A stretch of DNA of 64,000 bases from Nitrospirales bacterium (GTDB taxonomy: Bacteria > Nitrospirota > Nitrospiria > Nitrospirales > UBA8639). The position numbers and the translations under genes were made by a program. The stretch's first letter is position 1. Each line of letters opens with the position of its first letter. Positions 1 to 8,561 of this stretch are shown here, one piece after another. The DNA lies in the NCBI GenBank assembly GCA_031315915.1, contig JALDRK010000008.1, positions 1-64,000 of the forward strand, given 5' to 3'. The notes under the pieces were generated by a model. That model did not search any database. It worked only from the letters and a program-made list of their open reading frames with translations, and was not told where the DNA came from.

Positions 1-1063
1 TATTCAAAAACTGTAACGCGCTATACAGCGTGGTCGTCTTGCCGCTCCCGGTCGGCCCGGTCACCAAAATCATGCCGTAGGGATTTTCCAGAGCCGTCGT
101 CAGGAGATCCAGGTCGGCCTGCTCCAGACCAAGGTTGGTGACATGCAGAGACAATCCGCCCTGGTTCAGGAGACGCAGCACGGCTTTTTCGCCGTTCAAA
201 CAGGGCAACATCGCCACACGGATATCCACCTGCGGAAAGAGCTCGACTTTCATCCGACCATCCTGTGGCAACCGGCGCTCGGCAATATCCATATTGGACA
301 GAATTTTCAAACGTGCAATTAAGGAAGGATGCAGTTCCTTCGGGAGGTTGGTGAGAGGACGCAATTCCCCGTCCAGCCGGACACGCACCCGGAGAATTTT
401 CTCCAACGGTTCAATATGCAGATCACTGGCATCCATGCCAATTGCCTGTTGGAGTAATCCATTCACCACGTCCCCGGCCGAACTGTCCTGAGCAATCACA
501 GGAGACACCGTTCCGGACTGTCTCCCATCTCGCGGTTGAACGGATTTATTTTCGGATCCGTCTCCGGCATGTCCGTTTTTCTTCAAGCCGGATGTGACAG
601 GAAAATCCTCCACATTAGGCATGGCGGACTGACCCGCAGGGAGTTGGAACTGCTGTAACGCCAGCCGCACAGCGGTTTCGGTGGCCACCATGGGAATGAT
701 ATGCAGACCGGTGCGAAAGCGCAGTTCATCCAACAAAGCAGAGTTCGTCGGGTCCACCATGGCCACGCTCAAACGGGAAGCGGTCTTTTTCACCGGGCAG
801 ATCAAATGCTGCTGCATCAACTCAAGGGACATCAGACCTTTGAGCGTGTCGTCCAGAGTGCAGGTGGACAACTCGACGGTCGGCACCCCATAACGTTGAC
901 TGAGAAATTCCAGCAAGGTGGCTTCGGAGAGCACGCCCATCCGGATCAAAATACTTCCCAGCCGTCCGCCTTCCCATTGCTGCAGTTCCAGAGCCTTGTT
1001 CAAATCCTCGGAGGAAATCACCCGGGCATCCACCAATTGATGTCCGACCAATTCCCGGTTCAT
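1..1063 (-). CDS. PilB/GspE-type secretion or pilus assembly ATPase (partial, C-terminus off the left edge)
   Basis: Reverse-strand frame open from an ATG at 1063 to the window edge, 354 residues visible. Domains in order: an N-terminal MshEN/T2SSE-N type region (about residues 1-150, with patterns such as GGRLGSILIRMG and LSQRYGVP), an acidic/variable linker, then the ATPase N-domain with DASDLHIEP and RLKILSNMDIAERRLPQDGR, and finally a Walker A motif GPTGSGKTTTLYSAL close to the edge. In this family the hexameric ATPase powers type IV pilus extension or type II secretion from the cytoplasmic face of the inner membrane. The start overlaps the pgsA stop as ATGA and has a GGAG site upstream, so the two are probably translated together. 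Walker B and the zinc-binding tetracysteine lie outside the window, so PilB versus GspE cannot be decided here. Confidence 0.92.
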   Translation of the reverse strand, partial: MNRELVGHQLVDARVISSEDLNKALELQQWEGGRLGSILIRMGVLSEATLLEFLSQRYGVPTVELSTCTLDDTLKGLMSLELMQQHLICPVKKTASRLSVAMVDPTNSALLDELRFRTGLHIIPMVATETAVRLALQQFQLPAGQSAMPNVEDFPVTSGLKKNGHAGDGSENKSVQPRDGRQSGTVSPVIAQDSSAGDVVNGLLQQAIGMDASDLHIEPLEKILRVRVRLDGELRPLTNLPKELHPSLIARLKILSNMDIAERRLPQDGRMKVELFPQVDIRVAMLPCLNGEKAVLRLLNQGGLSLHVTNLGLEQADLDLLTTALENPYGMILVTGPTGSGKTTTLYSALQFLN

Positions 1064-1638
1064 ATCTTTCCCGACTCCTGATTCTTCTGCCCGTTGGCGG
1101 AATTCACATAATGAATGCCCCGCATCAGGTAATGCACTCCCGATCCCACGGTCACCAGGATCATGATGACCAGCAACGGATACGTCAAAGAAATAGGAAT
1201 CCGGTTCGTCGCCTCAAGGAGAATCGCAATCACGTAACTGATTTGAGCAAACGTGGTGCCTTTGCCCCACATTGTCGGGGCAATATTAATCACCGTATCC
1301 GTGAGATTGGCGATCAGCGTGCCGGTAAGAAGAATAGCATCCCGACTCACCACCACGATGACGGCCCACAAAGGAATAAAATGTAAAAAGGAAAGGGTAA
1401 TAATGGCCGACATCAGCAACAGCTTGTCGGCCAGAGGATCTAGATATTCGCCCAGGCGAGTCCGCTGATCGGTCATCCGGGCGACAGCCCCGTCCAGGCC
1501 ATCCGTCAGGGCCGCCACAATGAGCGTGATTAGCGCTAAGTCATAATATTCATAGAGCAAGAGGCCGACAAACACCGGAACCAGCAAGATCCGGAGCACA
1601 GTCAGACTATTGGGAAGATTAAGGGGTGTATTGGACAC
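1060..1638 (-). CDS. pgsA: CDP-diacylglycerol-glycerol-3-phosphate 3-phosphatidyltransferase
   Basis: Makes phosphatidylglycerol phosphate from CDP-diacylglycerol and glycerol-3-phosphate in the inner membrane, the committed step to phosphatidylglycerol and cardiolipin. The CDP-alcohol phosphotransferase signature D-x2-D-G-x2-A-R-x8-G-x3-D-x3-D is complete (DGLDGAVAR ... GEYLDPLADK). Several hydrophobic helices follow, as expected. I chose the GTG at 1638 (protein starting VSNTPLNLPNSL, 192 residues) because it has a GGGAG site just upstream and matches the usual family length; the open frame extends to 1821 but that 61-residue extension is not family-like. Its stop overlaps the start of the downstream ATPase. 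Confidence 0.93.
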   Translation of the reverse strand: MSNTPLNLPNSLTVLRILLVPVFVGLLLYEYYDLALITLIVAALTDGLDGAVARMTDQRTRLGEYLDPLADKLLLMSAIITLSFLHFIPLWAVIVVVSRDAILLTGTLIANLTDTVINIAPTMWGKGTTFAQISYVIAILLEATNRIPISLTYPLLVIMILVTVGSGVHYLMRGIHYVNSANGQKNQESGKI

Positions 1639-1826
1639 CAGAGGCTCCCGTCCCACTGCCAACGTTGGCCGATGTTCCCTAGTATTTTGGCCTAGGCGTA
1701 ACCAAGGGTACGCGTCGATTCCGAAGGAAGTCAACCTGGGTTGCGACCCGCCGCGGCGAGTCTTATAATCGCCGTTGGCGGCAGGAGTTTTTAGCCATTC
1801 ACCAAGCAGAAACGGAACCAAGAGAT

Positions 1827-2144
1827 ATGACTTCTCTACCTTTATCTTTCCAGGTCAGAAATGCGGTCATTGAAAAACATCAATTGGAGGGGACCGACCC
1901 CAGCGACCGCTACTTCAACCGGATGATTCCCATCAAACGGGTTGAGAAGGGTTACTCCGGGGTGGTCATGTATGAAGCGCTCAACCTCAGTTCACAGGTT
2001 CACCGAACACCCCAGGCAGCCATTAAAGACCTGGTCGATCAGCTCCGCGAATTAGGCTTCTATAAAATGCGTACCCGCCTCAACTTCAAAGGCCAAAAAT
2101 ACCTGGCCGAAAAAGAAACCTGGGTCGAGTACCCGGACGCGTAA
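1827..2144 (+). CDS. Conserved small hypothetical protein
   Basis: A 105-residue protein, divergent from pgsA. I do not recognise a named family. It is soluble, mixed alpha/beta in character, with a charged middle (residues about 30-45) and a C-terminal half rich in basic and aromatic residues (FYKMRTRLNFKGQKYLAEK). No membrane segment or cysteine motif is visible. Its start lies close to the long pgsA frame, so the region 1639-1826 must hold divergent promoters. The Shine-Dalgarno match is weak (AAGAGAT). Composition is typical of a real gene, and the ATG is the only sensible start. Confidence 0.7.
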   Translation: MTSLPLSFQVRNAVIEKHQLEGTDPSDRYFNRMIPIKRVEKGYSGVVMYEALNLSSQVHRTPQAAIKDLVDQLRELGFYKMRTRLNFKGQKYLAEKETWVEYPDA

Positions 2145-2214
2145 TAGAGTCCTCTATCATATGTCAGCATCCTATTGAAATTTATTTTTTCTCCTTATAA
2201 CAAAAGGAGAATCC

Positions 2215-2421
2215 ATGCCTAGGAAAATCAAAAAACTCACATTGCAAGTCCCAGAGGATCTTCTGGTTCGAGCCACTCAGGCCACAGGGGAAGGGATCAC
2301 TCCAACCATTCGACGCGGGTTGGAACTGGTAGCAGCTAGTGGGGCATATCGAAATCTTCGTTCCCTCAAGGGTAAGGTCAAACTTCAACTCGGCTTGAGA
2401 TCACTCCGGCAAGACTCATAA
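2215..2421 (+). CDS. Orphan antitoxin-like protein (VapB/RHH type)
   Basis: A 68-residue basic protein with an excellent AAGGAG site seven bases before the ATG. The start (KKLTLQVPEDLLVRAT) has the short beta strand plus helix pattern of ribbon-helix-helix or VapB-type DNA-binding antitoxins, followed by GITPTIRRGLELVA, a typical second helix, and a tail LRSLKGKVKLQLGLRSLRQDS similar to the toxin-binding tail of VapB-like antitoxins. Known partners are PIN-domain RNases encoded just downstream. No PIN ORF follows: the next 295 bases hold no coding frame of note, so either the toxin was lost or the protein works alone. Confidence 0.6.
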   Translation: MPRKIKKLTLQVPEDLLVRATQATGEGITPTIRRGLELVAASGAYRNLRSLKGKVKLQLGLRSLRQDS

Positions 2422-2539
2422 CTTGCATTGACCCAACATTTCTCTATCCAACCTAGAGCATCGCTCAAGTCCCTTGATGATCAGGTCCTGTGGGATGAAC
2501 TTGAACCCGCATTTCAAAGTTCCACCCTATTGTTTTTTG

Positions 2540-2592
2540 TGTCATCCTGAACCCCTTCGACCCAGCTCAGGGCAGGCTCGGCGGAGGATCTA
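2540..2592. repeat. Interspersed palindromic-type intergenic repeat
   Basis: The stretch begins TCATCCTGAACCCCTTCGAC and ends GGCGGAGGATCT. It resembles the widespread intergenic repeat whose ends read TCATCCTGA and GGATC with an imperfect dyad around the middle CAGGGCAGGCTCG. It lies between the orphan antitoxin and the broken membrane protein, in the accessory patch. One copy only is evident in this window. Confidence 0.55.
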
Positions 2593-2716
2593 TGCCCACA
2601 ACAAATAATTCAGCCAAAGAAGAACAATTTTTGATTTTTTTCTTCGGGTGACTAAGAAATTACTGGAATGGCTCTGAACCCATCCATAAAAGGGAAAGAG
2701 GTAACCGTTAATACTC

Positions 2717-3164
2717 CTACAGGTTTGCGATAGCAAAACCACAAACCGACATGAGCGCAATTAAAAATGAACAAACCATCGTGCCAACTGCCCATTTGTG
2801 TAACGGATTTGGAAGGAAGCCAAAGTTCTTATTTATTTGCTCTGCTACTATGGCATCTCCCATTTCAGCCCTCATATCTCGAAGTTTTTTCACAGCAGCT
2901 AACGGCCTTGCGTATTCCGCTCGCAAAGCGAAAAGCCCGGCAGCAATGGTTATCGCCAGAGCAACCCAATCTATTGCGAGTAAAAATCCGATATCTTGGG
3001 CTCTGAGGAACATAATTACCTTGAAGTGCAACCAGGGTTGTGAGCGCTGCTACAGCAAGAGTGATCAAATGTCGAAGCCAGTCGTAGTATGGGTTGCGAT
3101 GTTCTGCAAGGAAGCGGCGCTCCACATCGTCTAGCGTAACCTGTTTGCGCTCGTGTTGATCCAT
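2717..3164 (-). pseudogene. Small membrane protein, broken by a frameshift
   Basis: Two overlapping reverse frames together make one protein. The first starts at the ATG at 3164 (MDQHERKQVTLDDVERRF, AGGAAG site upstream) and runs through a hydrophobic helix (LITLAVAALTTLVAL); the second supplies FLLAIDWVALAITIAAGLFAL, a cytoplasmic loop and a last helix before the stop at 2717. The switch is about 2998-3003 at a GGG run. The joined product would be about 150 residues with three membrane helices. I do not recognise the family. Whether this is decay or a consensus error cannot be told from the window. Confidence 0.6.
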
Positions 3165-3666
3165 ACAGGTCTAACTTCCTAGCTTAGGACTATCAGATAC
3201 CATGTTAATCGCAGAAGCACGAGGGTCAGTAGTTTCTGCACTATCCATTTTGTCCTATAGAACATCGAACTCCTTTTGAATGCACTGGAATAGTACAGGC
3301 AAGATTTTTTGCCATTTGATAGGATAAGTCAAGCGATGATGGGGAATTGTGGAGATGAACTGAAATGCGCTCTTCGCTCATTAATCATTTTCATTCCCCA
3401 CCTTTTCAACCTTAATCTCTCCATCAACGGATTCCCAACTCTTCATACTCGAAAGGCCCGATCAAAAAGGAATAGCCAATTAATCCGTTTATTTGACTTA
3501 TTCCTGTAGTTGACTAAAATTGCCCCCATGATTCAATAAAGAGCATTAGCTTTATGTTTCGCCGTCTTTTGGCAGGGTATTCAGAACACACTAAAATAAG
3601 TGGTGTTATTCGGATACAATCCAATCGAACCTTTTTCGGCACCTAAACAATCATCGCGAGTTAAAG
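3165..3666. other. Intergenic stretch without a supported gene
   Basis: About 500 bases that are AT-rich compared with the flanking clusters. A 66-codon plus-strand frame at 3309-3509 has no ribosome-binding site or protein-like composition, so I leave it out. No RNA gene or clear terminator was seen. Confidence 0.5.
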
Positions 3667-4170
3667 ATGCAACTTGACAAGAAAGACCGACTCATCATTG
3701 CAAATCAGCTCAAGATTCTCGAGAAACTTTATCCGGAGGAAGCAACCTACTATGCACAGCACAGAAAGGCTCTTGAATATGGATACAGCCTTCATTATTC
3801 CTGGCTTGTTGAAAATTTCTTTGAAGAAATGACCGTGGATGAATGCCGGGAAGTTCTAGAAATTCTTAACATGTATCGTGCAATAACTTTTTCATACAAA
3901 AAAATCCAGGATACGAGTGGAATCCAGGACTCCTGGCTTAAATTCCAAGGTTTCGATGGGAATAATGAGTCAAAGCAGTTTTCATACGCGCAGTACTTCA
4001 TTTCTGATCTGGGCCGCTTTGATGAACTGAAATACGAAGCAGAGTACCCAGATTTCAATAGCCACATGCCGACTTTGGAGAAGTATCGTCGGATGCTTGC
4101 CTGGTGGAATTCTCATGGCAGGAGCTTCGAGCTTAGCAAGAACCAATTGGTTGAACTGCTTGGGGTCTAG
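3667..4170 (+). CDS. YfbU family protein
   Basis: A 167-residue protein matching the E. coli YfbU family in length and layout: N-terminal R-L-I-I-A-N-Q pattern, GYSLHYSWL near residue 40, the central MTVDECREVLEILNMY, the LKFQGFDGNNESKQ segment, and the C-terminal EKYRRMLAWWNS region. The biochemical function of the family is not established. The gene sits immediately before a membrane-anchored hypothetical protein with only two bases between, so the two are very probably co-transcribed. It lies in an accessory patch with repeats and a solitary antitoxin, which suggests horizontal acquisition, but that is inference. Confidence 0.85.
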   Translation: MQLDKKDRLIIANQLKILEKLYPEEATYYAQHRKALEYGYSLHYSWLVENFFEEMTVDECREVLEILNMYRAITFSYKKIQDTSGIQDSWLKFQGFDGNNESKQFSYAQYFISDLGRFDELKYEAEYPDFNSHMPTLEKYRRMLAWWNSHGRSFELSKNQLVELLGV

Positions 4171-4172
4171 TC

Positions 4173-4670
4173 ATGGACATAATGTCCTTTCTCGCTTGGG
4201 CTGGAACGCTTGCATCTCTTGGTGGTGCAGTAGCTTCACTATGGCAAGCTTCACAGGCGCGAACTGCTGCCAGCGAAGCCATTCGAATTCGTGCGCAGCT
4301 TGTAGATCACAGAAAGGCTTCAGAGCTTGCGAGTATGCAAGCAACCTGCAAGAAAGCTCAGAAATCTATGGAAAAATATGGGCCAGGTTCAGTACCTTCG
4401 AGCCTTTGGGGCATTTCGCCTAATAATGATGCGGCAGATGTACAAGAATTCTTGATAAACCTAAAAGAACAACGCGCTCATTTCGGCACTCGGCACCCTA
4501 ACGAGGCAGATCAGTTTTGCGATGTACTCACCCCACTGCTGGATAATTTTGCCCAGGCAACCTCTCCTGAGTTACTCCGTGAATACGGAAAGCAGATAGT
4601 TGTTCACCTAAGCTCAATTTCCGCTGCCATTAAGAAACAATTGGATGGTAAGCGAGAGAAAACACAGTAA
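4173..4670 (+). CDS. Membrane-anchored hypothetical protein paired with YfbU
   Basis: A 165-residue protein starting two bases after the yfbU stop. One N-terminal hydrophobic helix (about residues 5-25, FLAWAGTLASLGGAVASLW) is followed by a long, mostly helical charged region with scattered cysteines and no enzyme motif. The topology suggests a single-pass inner-membrane protein with a cytoplasmic helical body. I do not recognise the family. The spacing argues for translational coupling and a shared role with the YfbU protein. A GGGG run lies just before the ATG as a plausible ribosome site. Confidence 0.65.
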   Translation: MDIMSFLAWAGTLASLGGAVASLWQASQARTAASEAIRIRAQLVDHRKASELASMQATCKKAQKSMEKYGPGSVPSSLWGISPNNDAADVQEFLINLKEQRAHFGTRHPNEADQFCDVLTPLLDNFAQATSPELLREYGKQIVVHLSSISAAIKKQLDGKREKTQ

Positions 4671-5070
4671 GTATTGAATCCTTAGTGCCGACAAAACATC
4701 TTCCACGGCCACTGCCCCCAATATAACACCCAACATTTTTCGGCATTGACCACCATCTTATCTGGCCGAACAATCCAGGTTTGGAACTACCTGTTTAAAC
4801 CCACGAAAGGCAACGGAGAAGACCTATTCCGATTGATTCTCCACTTATTTTTCACTGACGCCTACTGCCTGGTCCCTAGGGCGGATGCTCTTATCATCCG
4901 GCAGACTTTGTCCGAGCGAAGCGAGTTAGGCTGCCCTCCTCAGGCTCGCGTACGCCCTAACCAATGTGACCAGGCAGGGCGTCACTGGTTTTGGCTACTT
5001 TTGCCCAAAAACAAAAGTAGCTCGGCTGCCGGGCCGAAACCCGGCAATGCTTGAGTACCAACCGAGATCT
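4671..5070. other. Gene-free stretch carrying a repeat cassette
   Basis: No convincing gene. The right half, from about 4870, is an interspersed repeat cassette containing two strong hairpins (listed separately). Short frames here read straight through the palindromes and are rejected. Confidence 0.6.
4994..5045. repeat. Double-hairpin intergenic repeat
   Basis: Two adjacent inverted repeats. The first is a perfect 10-bp stem, GCTACTTTTG at 4994-5003 with CAAAAGTAGC at 5012-5021 and an 8-base loop. The second is a perfect 6-bp stem, GCCGGG at 5028-5033 with CCCGGC at 5040-5045. Together they look like a mobile or dispersed non-coding repeat rather than a terminator, since no T run follows on either strand. 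It separates the accessory patch from the end of the dcw cluster. Confidence 0.65.
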
Positions 5071-6167
5071 TTACCCCAGTTCCTGAATAACCAAATCATG
5101 CAGTTTGGGACGGAATTCTTTGATGGCGGGATTGTCCCTGGTGGGATGAACACGGTTGGAGAGAAAAATGACTTCCAGTTCGCGGATGGGATCTATCCAG
5201 ATGCTGGTTCCGGTAAATCCTAGATGCCCGAACGATTCGGGGGAAAACCCTTTCCCGGATGAGGAGGGTTTGGAGGGCGTGTCCCAACCCAATGCCCAAC
5301 TGGTTTTGGGCTGGGCGGTCACAAATTGTTTCACCAATTGAGCATCGAATATCCCCGGCTTCCCGTGATACCCCTCCAGCCAGGCTTTGGTGACCTGCCC
5401 TGCCGCCTCTATTGTTCCAAAGAGTCCTGCATGCCCAGCCATACCTCCCAGCGCAAACGCATTATCATCGTGAACTTCGCCTTGAAGGAGGCGCCCTCGC
5501 CAGGGATCCTGTTCAGTTGGGGCAATCTTTTCACGCTCGGCTTCAGCCAATTGCCAATTCCGCGGATTAAAACAAAGAGGCCGGGCATGAAGCGGCTCAA
5601 AGATTCTTGACCCACAGAATTCGGCCAGGGTTTTGCCGGTGACCCGTTCCACTAGAAATCCCAGCACCATGAAGCCCAAATCACTGTACACGCTCTTCTG
5701 AGGGCGCGCTTCCTCCAGCGGTTCATGGAGGATCTTTTGGAGAACGGCGGCCTCTCGTTGACGATATTCATGAAGGTCGCGTGGGGATTCCGGGGAAAAA
5801 TCCAGATAATAGGAGCGCCAGGCCGGCAGCCCGCTTTGATGGCAGAGAAGGTCCCTGATCGTTTTTGATCCTAGGGCATGTTTTTGGATTCATCCAGAAG
5901 TGAAGCGAGCGAGACGCCCAGATCGAATACACCCTCCTGTACCAACAGCAGAATCGCGGAAACCGTGCACAGGGGTTTGGTGAGCGAGGCTACATCGTAG
6001 AGGGTATCACGCTGGACCGGCGGGGAATCCGGAAGAAACGAGAGGGAACCGACGGCTTCATGAAAGAGGATGTTGCCCTGGTGGCGAACAAACAAGACCG
6101 CACCGGGGAATACCCGGTTTCGCACACTTTCCTCAAGAAAACTGGGAAGGCTCTTTAGGTGTTCCAC
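5071..6167 (-). pseudogene. Serine hydrolase of the beta-lactamase/DD-peptidase (class C-like) family, frameshifted
   Basis: Two reverse frames form one protein of about 365 residues. The N-terminal part (GTG at 6167, 24 bases after the divIVA stop) contains the catalytic SLTK (S-x-x-K) in DVASLTKPLCTVSAI. The C-terminal part carries YSDLG (the Y-x-N position, here with D), GGMAGHAGLFGT and HLGFTGTS near the end. The frame breaks at the GGG run 5874-5876; one extra base there restores KNMPLGSKTIRDLLCHQSGLPAW, a typical family stretch. This makes a consensus error more likely than true decay. Members are periplasmic or cytoplasmic peptidases/esterases; at the end of a wall cluster a peptidoglycan-related role is plausible but not shown. 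No signal peptide is visible. Confidence 0.8.
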
Positions 6168-6190
6168 AAAGGCATGACGCCCCTGCAGCG

Positions 6191-6709
6191 TTAGCCCGCC
6201 TCACGGCGGGAGGCCGGCTCGACCTCGAGATCGGCAGAGTCATCCTCGTCAAAGGAAGGCTCCGGATGATCCTCGACTTCCAGCAAGCGGTGAAAGGAAC
6301 TCAACGTGGAACGCAACCGCTCAAGGACCAGGGCCCGCTGGCGTCGAAGATCGGAAATGGTCCGGCGCATTTCGACCAGTTCCGAACGGCTCTGAGCCAG
6401 AATTTCTTCGGCCTTCAGCTCGGCCTCTTTGACGATCAAATCCGCATCGCGTTGCGCCCCGCGCTTTAACTGATCCACAAAGGATTGGGTGGAAATCAAT
6501 GTGCTCGTAAGCGTGGACTCCGCGCGGCGGAGCTGACTGAGCTCGTCATCTTTTCCGGATAGCTTTTCCTTGAACACCAGATTTTCTCTGGTGAGTTCCT
6601 CGATCGATTCGGCAATTTCTTCCAGGAACTGATCCACCTGTTTCTTGTCATAGCCGCGAAAGCCGGCATCGAACACCTTATGCTGAATGTCTAGCGGGGT
6701 AATCTTCAT
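6191..6709 (-). CDS. divIVA: DivIVA-domain coiled-coil protein
   Basis: A 172-residue protein with the DivIVA N-terminal membrane-curvature module (MKITPLDIQHKVFDAGFRGYD, then KKQVDQFLEEI) followed by a long coiled coil (about residues 30-140) and an acidic tail. DivIVA proteins mark negatively curved membrane at poles and division sites and recruit partners. Such genes often accompany yggT and yggS behind ftsZ, as here. In a diderm lineage its role may differ from that in Gram-positives. Ribosome site AGGAAAG lies upstream. Confidence 0.9.
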   Translation of the reverse strand: MKITPLDIQHKVFDAGFRGYDKKQVDQFLEEIAESIEELTRENLVFKEKLSGKDDELSQLRRAESTLTSTLISTQSFVDQLKRGAQRDADLIVKEAELKAEEILAQSRSELVEMRRTISDLRRQRALVLERLRSTLSSFHRLLEVEDHPEPSFDEDDSADLEVEPASRREAG

Positions 6710-6734
6710 CGGTTTCTTCCTTTCCCAGGGCTGG

Positions 6735-7034
6735 CTAATGGAGCCGTATGGCGAGATCCTTCAGGGAACTCACCACAGCCATTTGCACGAACATGATTAT
6801 TAGAATAGCAACGATCGGCGAAAAATCAAATCCCATTCCCCCTATCGGAAGCCGGCGCCGGATTTGCGACAAGACCGGTTCGGTGACCCGATCCAAAAAC
6901 TGTACGATGGGATTCCAAGGATCGGGATTCACCCATGAAATCAATGCCCGAATAATAATCACCCACATATACAGCCATAAAATGGTATCCAAAACCGTGG
7001 CAATAGCCTGTAAGACGTTTCCCGCAATAAACAT
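6735..7034 (-). CDS. YggT family membrane protein
   Basis: A 99-residue protein with two hydrophobic regions and the family pattern IRALISWVNPDPWNPIVQFLDRVTEPVLSQIRR ahead of the second membrane segment (quoted in part: ALISWVNPDPWNP and VTEPVL). YggT proteins are small inner-membrane proteins repeatedly found beside yggS, divIVA and sepF in division-linked clusters; their exact function is unclear. The start has an AGGAGG-like site (AAGGAGGATC). It lies between yggS and divIVA in one transcription direction. Confidence 0.9.
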   Translation of the reverse strand: MFIAGNVLQAIATVLDTILWLYMWVIIIRALISWVNPDPWNPIVQFLDRVTEPVLSQIRRRLPIGGMGFDFSPIVAILIIMFVQMAVVSSLKDLAIRLH

Positions 7035-7070
7035 GATCCTCCTTGATTTACCCTTGTGCCGATCAGGACA

Positions 7071-7769
7071 TTACACCCGTGCTCCGAAAATAGCCGTGCC
7101 GATCCGCACAAACGTGGCCCCCTCTTGAACGGCAATATGATAGTCGTGAGACATTCCCATGGACAAATCCCGTAAGTGCATACGCTGGAGAGGTTGCCGG
7201 GCAAGTTCATCACGTACCTCTCGTAATCTTGCAAAATGCGGGCGAGAGGCTTCCGGGTCTTGCGTCCAGGGCGGCAAGGCCATCAACCCTCGTATGTTCA
7301 GATGGGCAAGTTGATCCAAATCGTCAATCACCTGTTTCAATCCTGCTTCGGAAAAGCCCACTTTGCTCCCTTCGTCTACAATATTGACCTGCAATAACAC
7401 ATCCTGCCTGAGATGAGACTGGTCTGCCAAGCGATCGAGTTCCTGAGCTTGTTCCAGGCTTTCCACGGAATGTAATAGGCAAAATCGACCTACCAGGGCT
7501 TTTAACTTCCGCCGTTGCATCCGCCCGATAAAATGCCAGGACACGCCTTCCCGGTGGCCGAACCGTTCCATTTTTTCCTGGGCCTCCTGCCAACGGTTCT
7601 CGCCGAAATGTCGGAGCTGCGAGGCATAGGCTTCTTCAAGTTGCTCATAGGAGACGGTTTTTGTCGCCGCGATGACACACACGCTGGCAGGATCCCGCCC
7701 ACATTGTTGAGCGGCTCGCTGGATGGTTTCTCGAATATGTTGAACATTGGCCGAAATGGAAGAAGACAC
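7071..7769 (-). CDS. YggS family pyridoxal phosphate homeostasis protein
   Basis: A 232-residue alanine-racemase-like single-domain TIM barrel. The PLP-binding lysine is in VIAATKTVS near residue 37, followed by HFGENRWQEAQEKM, SWHFIGRMQRRK, and the C-terminal LSMGMSHDYHIAVQEGATFVRIGTAIFG, all family signatures. The protein binds pyridoxal 5'-phosphate and buffers it in the cytoplasm; it has no known catalytic activity. Clustered with yggT and pgeF downstream of ftsZ, a very common arrangement. Confidence 0.94.
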   Translation of the reverse strand: MSSSISANVQHIRETIQRAAQQCGRDPASVCVIAATKTVSYEQLEEAYASQLRHFGENRWQEAQEKMERFGHREGVSWHFIGRMQRRKLKALVGRFCLLHSVESLEQAQELDRLADQSHLRQDVLLQVNIVDEGSKVGFSEAGLKQVIDDLDQLAHLNIRGLMALPPWTQDPEASRPHFARLREVRDELARQPLQRMHLRDLSMGMSHDYHIAVQEGATFVRIGTAIFGARV

Positions 7770-7784
7770 GAGTGAATGCCCTTA

Positions 7785-8516
7785 TTATCGTCCCCATCCT
7801 CCGGCAGATAACATGACTCCGCTGAACATGGTGCCGATGACCTGCCCCTCGCGCCGATAGGAATAAAACAGATCCGCACGGCAATGAGTACACAAGTTCA
7901 CCATATCAATAGCTTCCGGCGCCACTCCTTCGTGAAGTAGTTGGTGCCGGATCAACCGTTTCAAATCCAGACGCGCCTTTCCTGGTCCGGTCTCTTCCAA
8001 CACACCCGGCCAATCCGGATATCGGGCTCGCATGGGGTCAATGACCGGGGCATCCACTTCGTAGCAGCAAGGACCGATGGAGGGACCGATCGCCGCCTTC
8101 AGGGATTCGGGATGACTGTGAAATTCTTTCACACATATGGCGATGGTATCCGGCACGATACCGGCTACCGCCCCACGCCACCCAGCATGAATCGCCGCCA
8201 CAACCCCGGCCCGGTCGTCGACCAGCAATACGGGCACGCAATCGGCCGTGCGCACCAGTATCAGGGTGTCCGGATGATTGGTCACCAAGGCATCTCCCTC
8301 CTGAACAGGCAATGGCCCGGTCGTGACTGGGGATTTCAGGAGGACGGCTCTTGTACTATGAATTTGCTTGAGTGTGGCCAAACAGGGAGCTTCCGCCGGT
8401 CCCTCCGTCACGCTCCCGAGTTCAATGAAACCTTGGACCTGAAGGGGAGTCGTTCGTGTCCCGAAAAAATGAGGGACCGGGAGTCCTGGGGCTTGCAACC
8501 CCCAATCAGCGTTCAT
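7785..8516 (-). CDS. pgeF: PgeF (YfiH) multicopper-oxidase-like purine nucleoside phosphorylase/laccase
   Basis: A 243-residue protein with the family landmarks: LVRTADCVPVLL, AAIHAGWRGAVAGI (metal-binding His), GPSIGPCCYEVD and NLCTHCRADLFYSYRR near the C-terminus. Family members bind zinc or copper; described activities include adenosine/purine nucleoside phosphorolysis and peptidoglycan-precursor editing, where PgeF removes misincorporated L-serine from UDP-MurNAc. The position between ftsZ and yggS in a wall cluster fits the latter role. Length is normal. Confidence 0.92.
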   Translation of the reverse strand: MNADWGLQAPGLPVPHFFGTRTTPLQVQGFIELGSVTEGPAEAPCLATLKQIHSTRAVLLKSPVTTGPLPVQEGDALVTNHPDTLILVRTADCVPVLLVDDRAGVVAAIHAGWRGAVAGIVPDTIAICVKEFHSHPESLKAAIGPSIGPCCYEVDAPVIDPMRARYPDWPGVLEETGPGKARLDLKRLIRHQLLHEGVAPEAIDMVNLCTHCRADLFYSYRREGQVIGTMFSGVMLSAGGWGR

Positions 8517-8561
8517 GTGCCACTTAACCGATCCGTCTTGATCTGTGGGCCAGAATCCCGG

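Noticed and set aside
135..1081. Plus-strand frames across the left edge (135-491, 681-893, 701-1081)
   Set aside because: They are antisense to a clear PilB/GspE ATPase frame on the reverse strand that has a Walker A motif and continues off the edge.
2422..2716. Possible PIN-domain toxin after the antitoxin
   Set aside because: No frame with PIN acidic residues was found on either strand; the stretch holds a dispersed repeat.
4746..5223. Frames across 4746-5223
   Set aside because: They read through the double-hairpin repeat and into antisense of the serine hydrolase.
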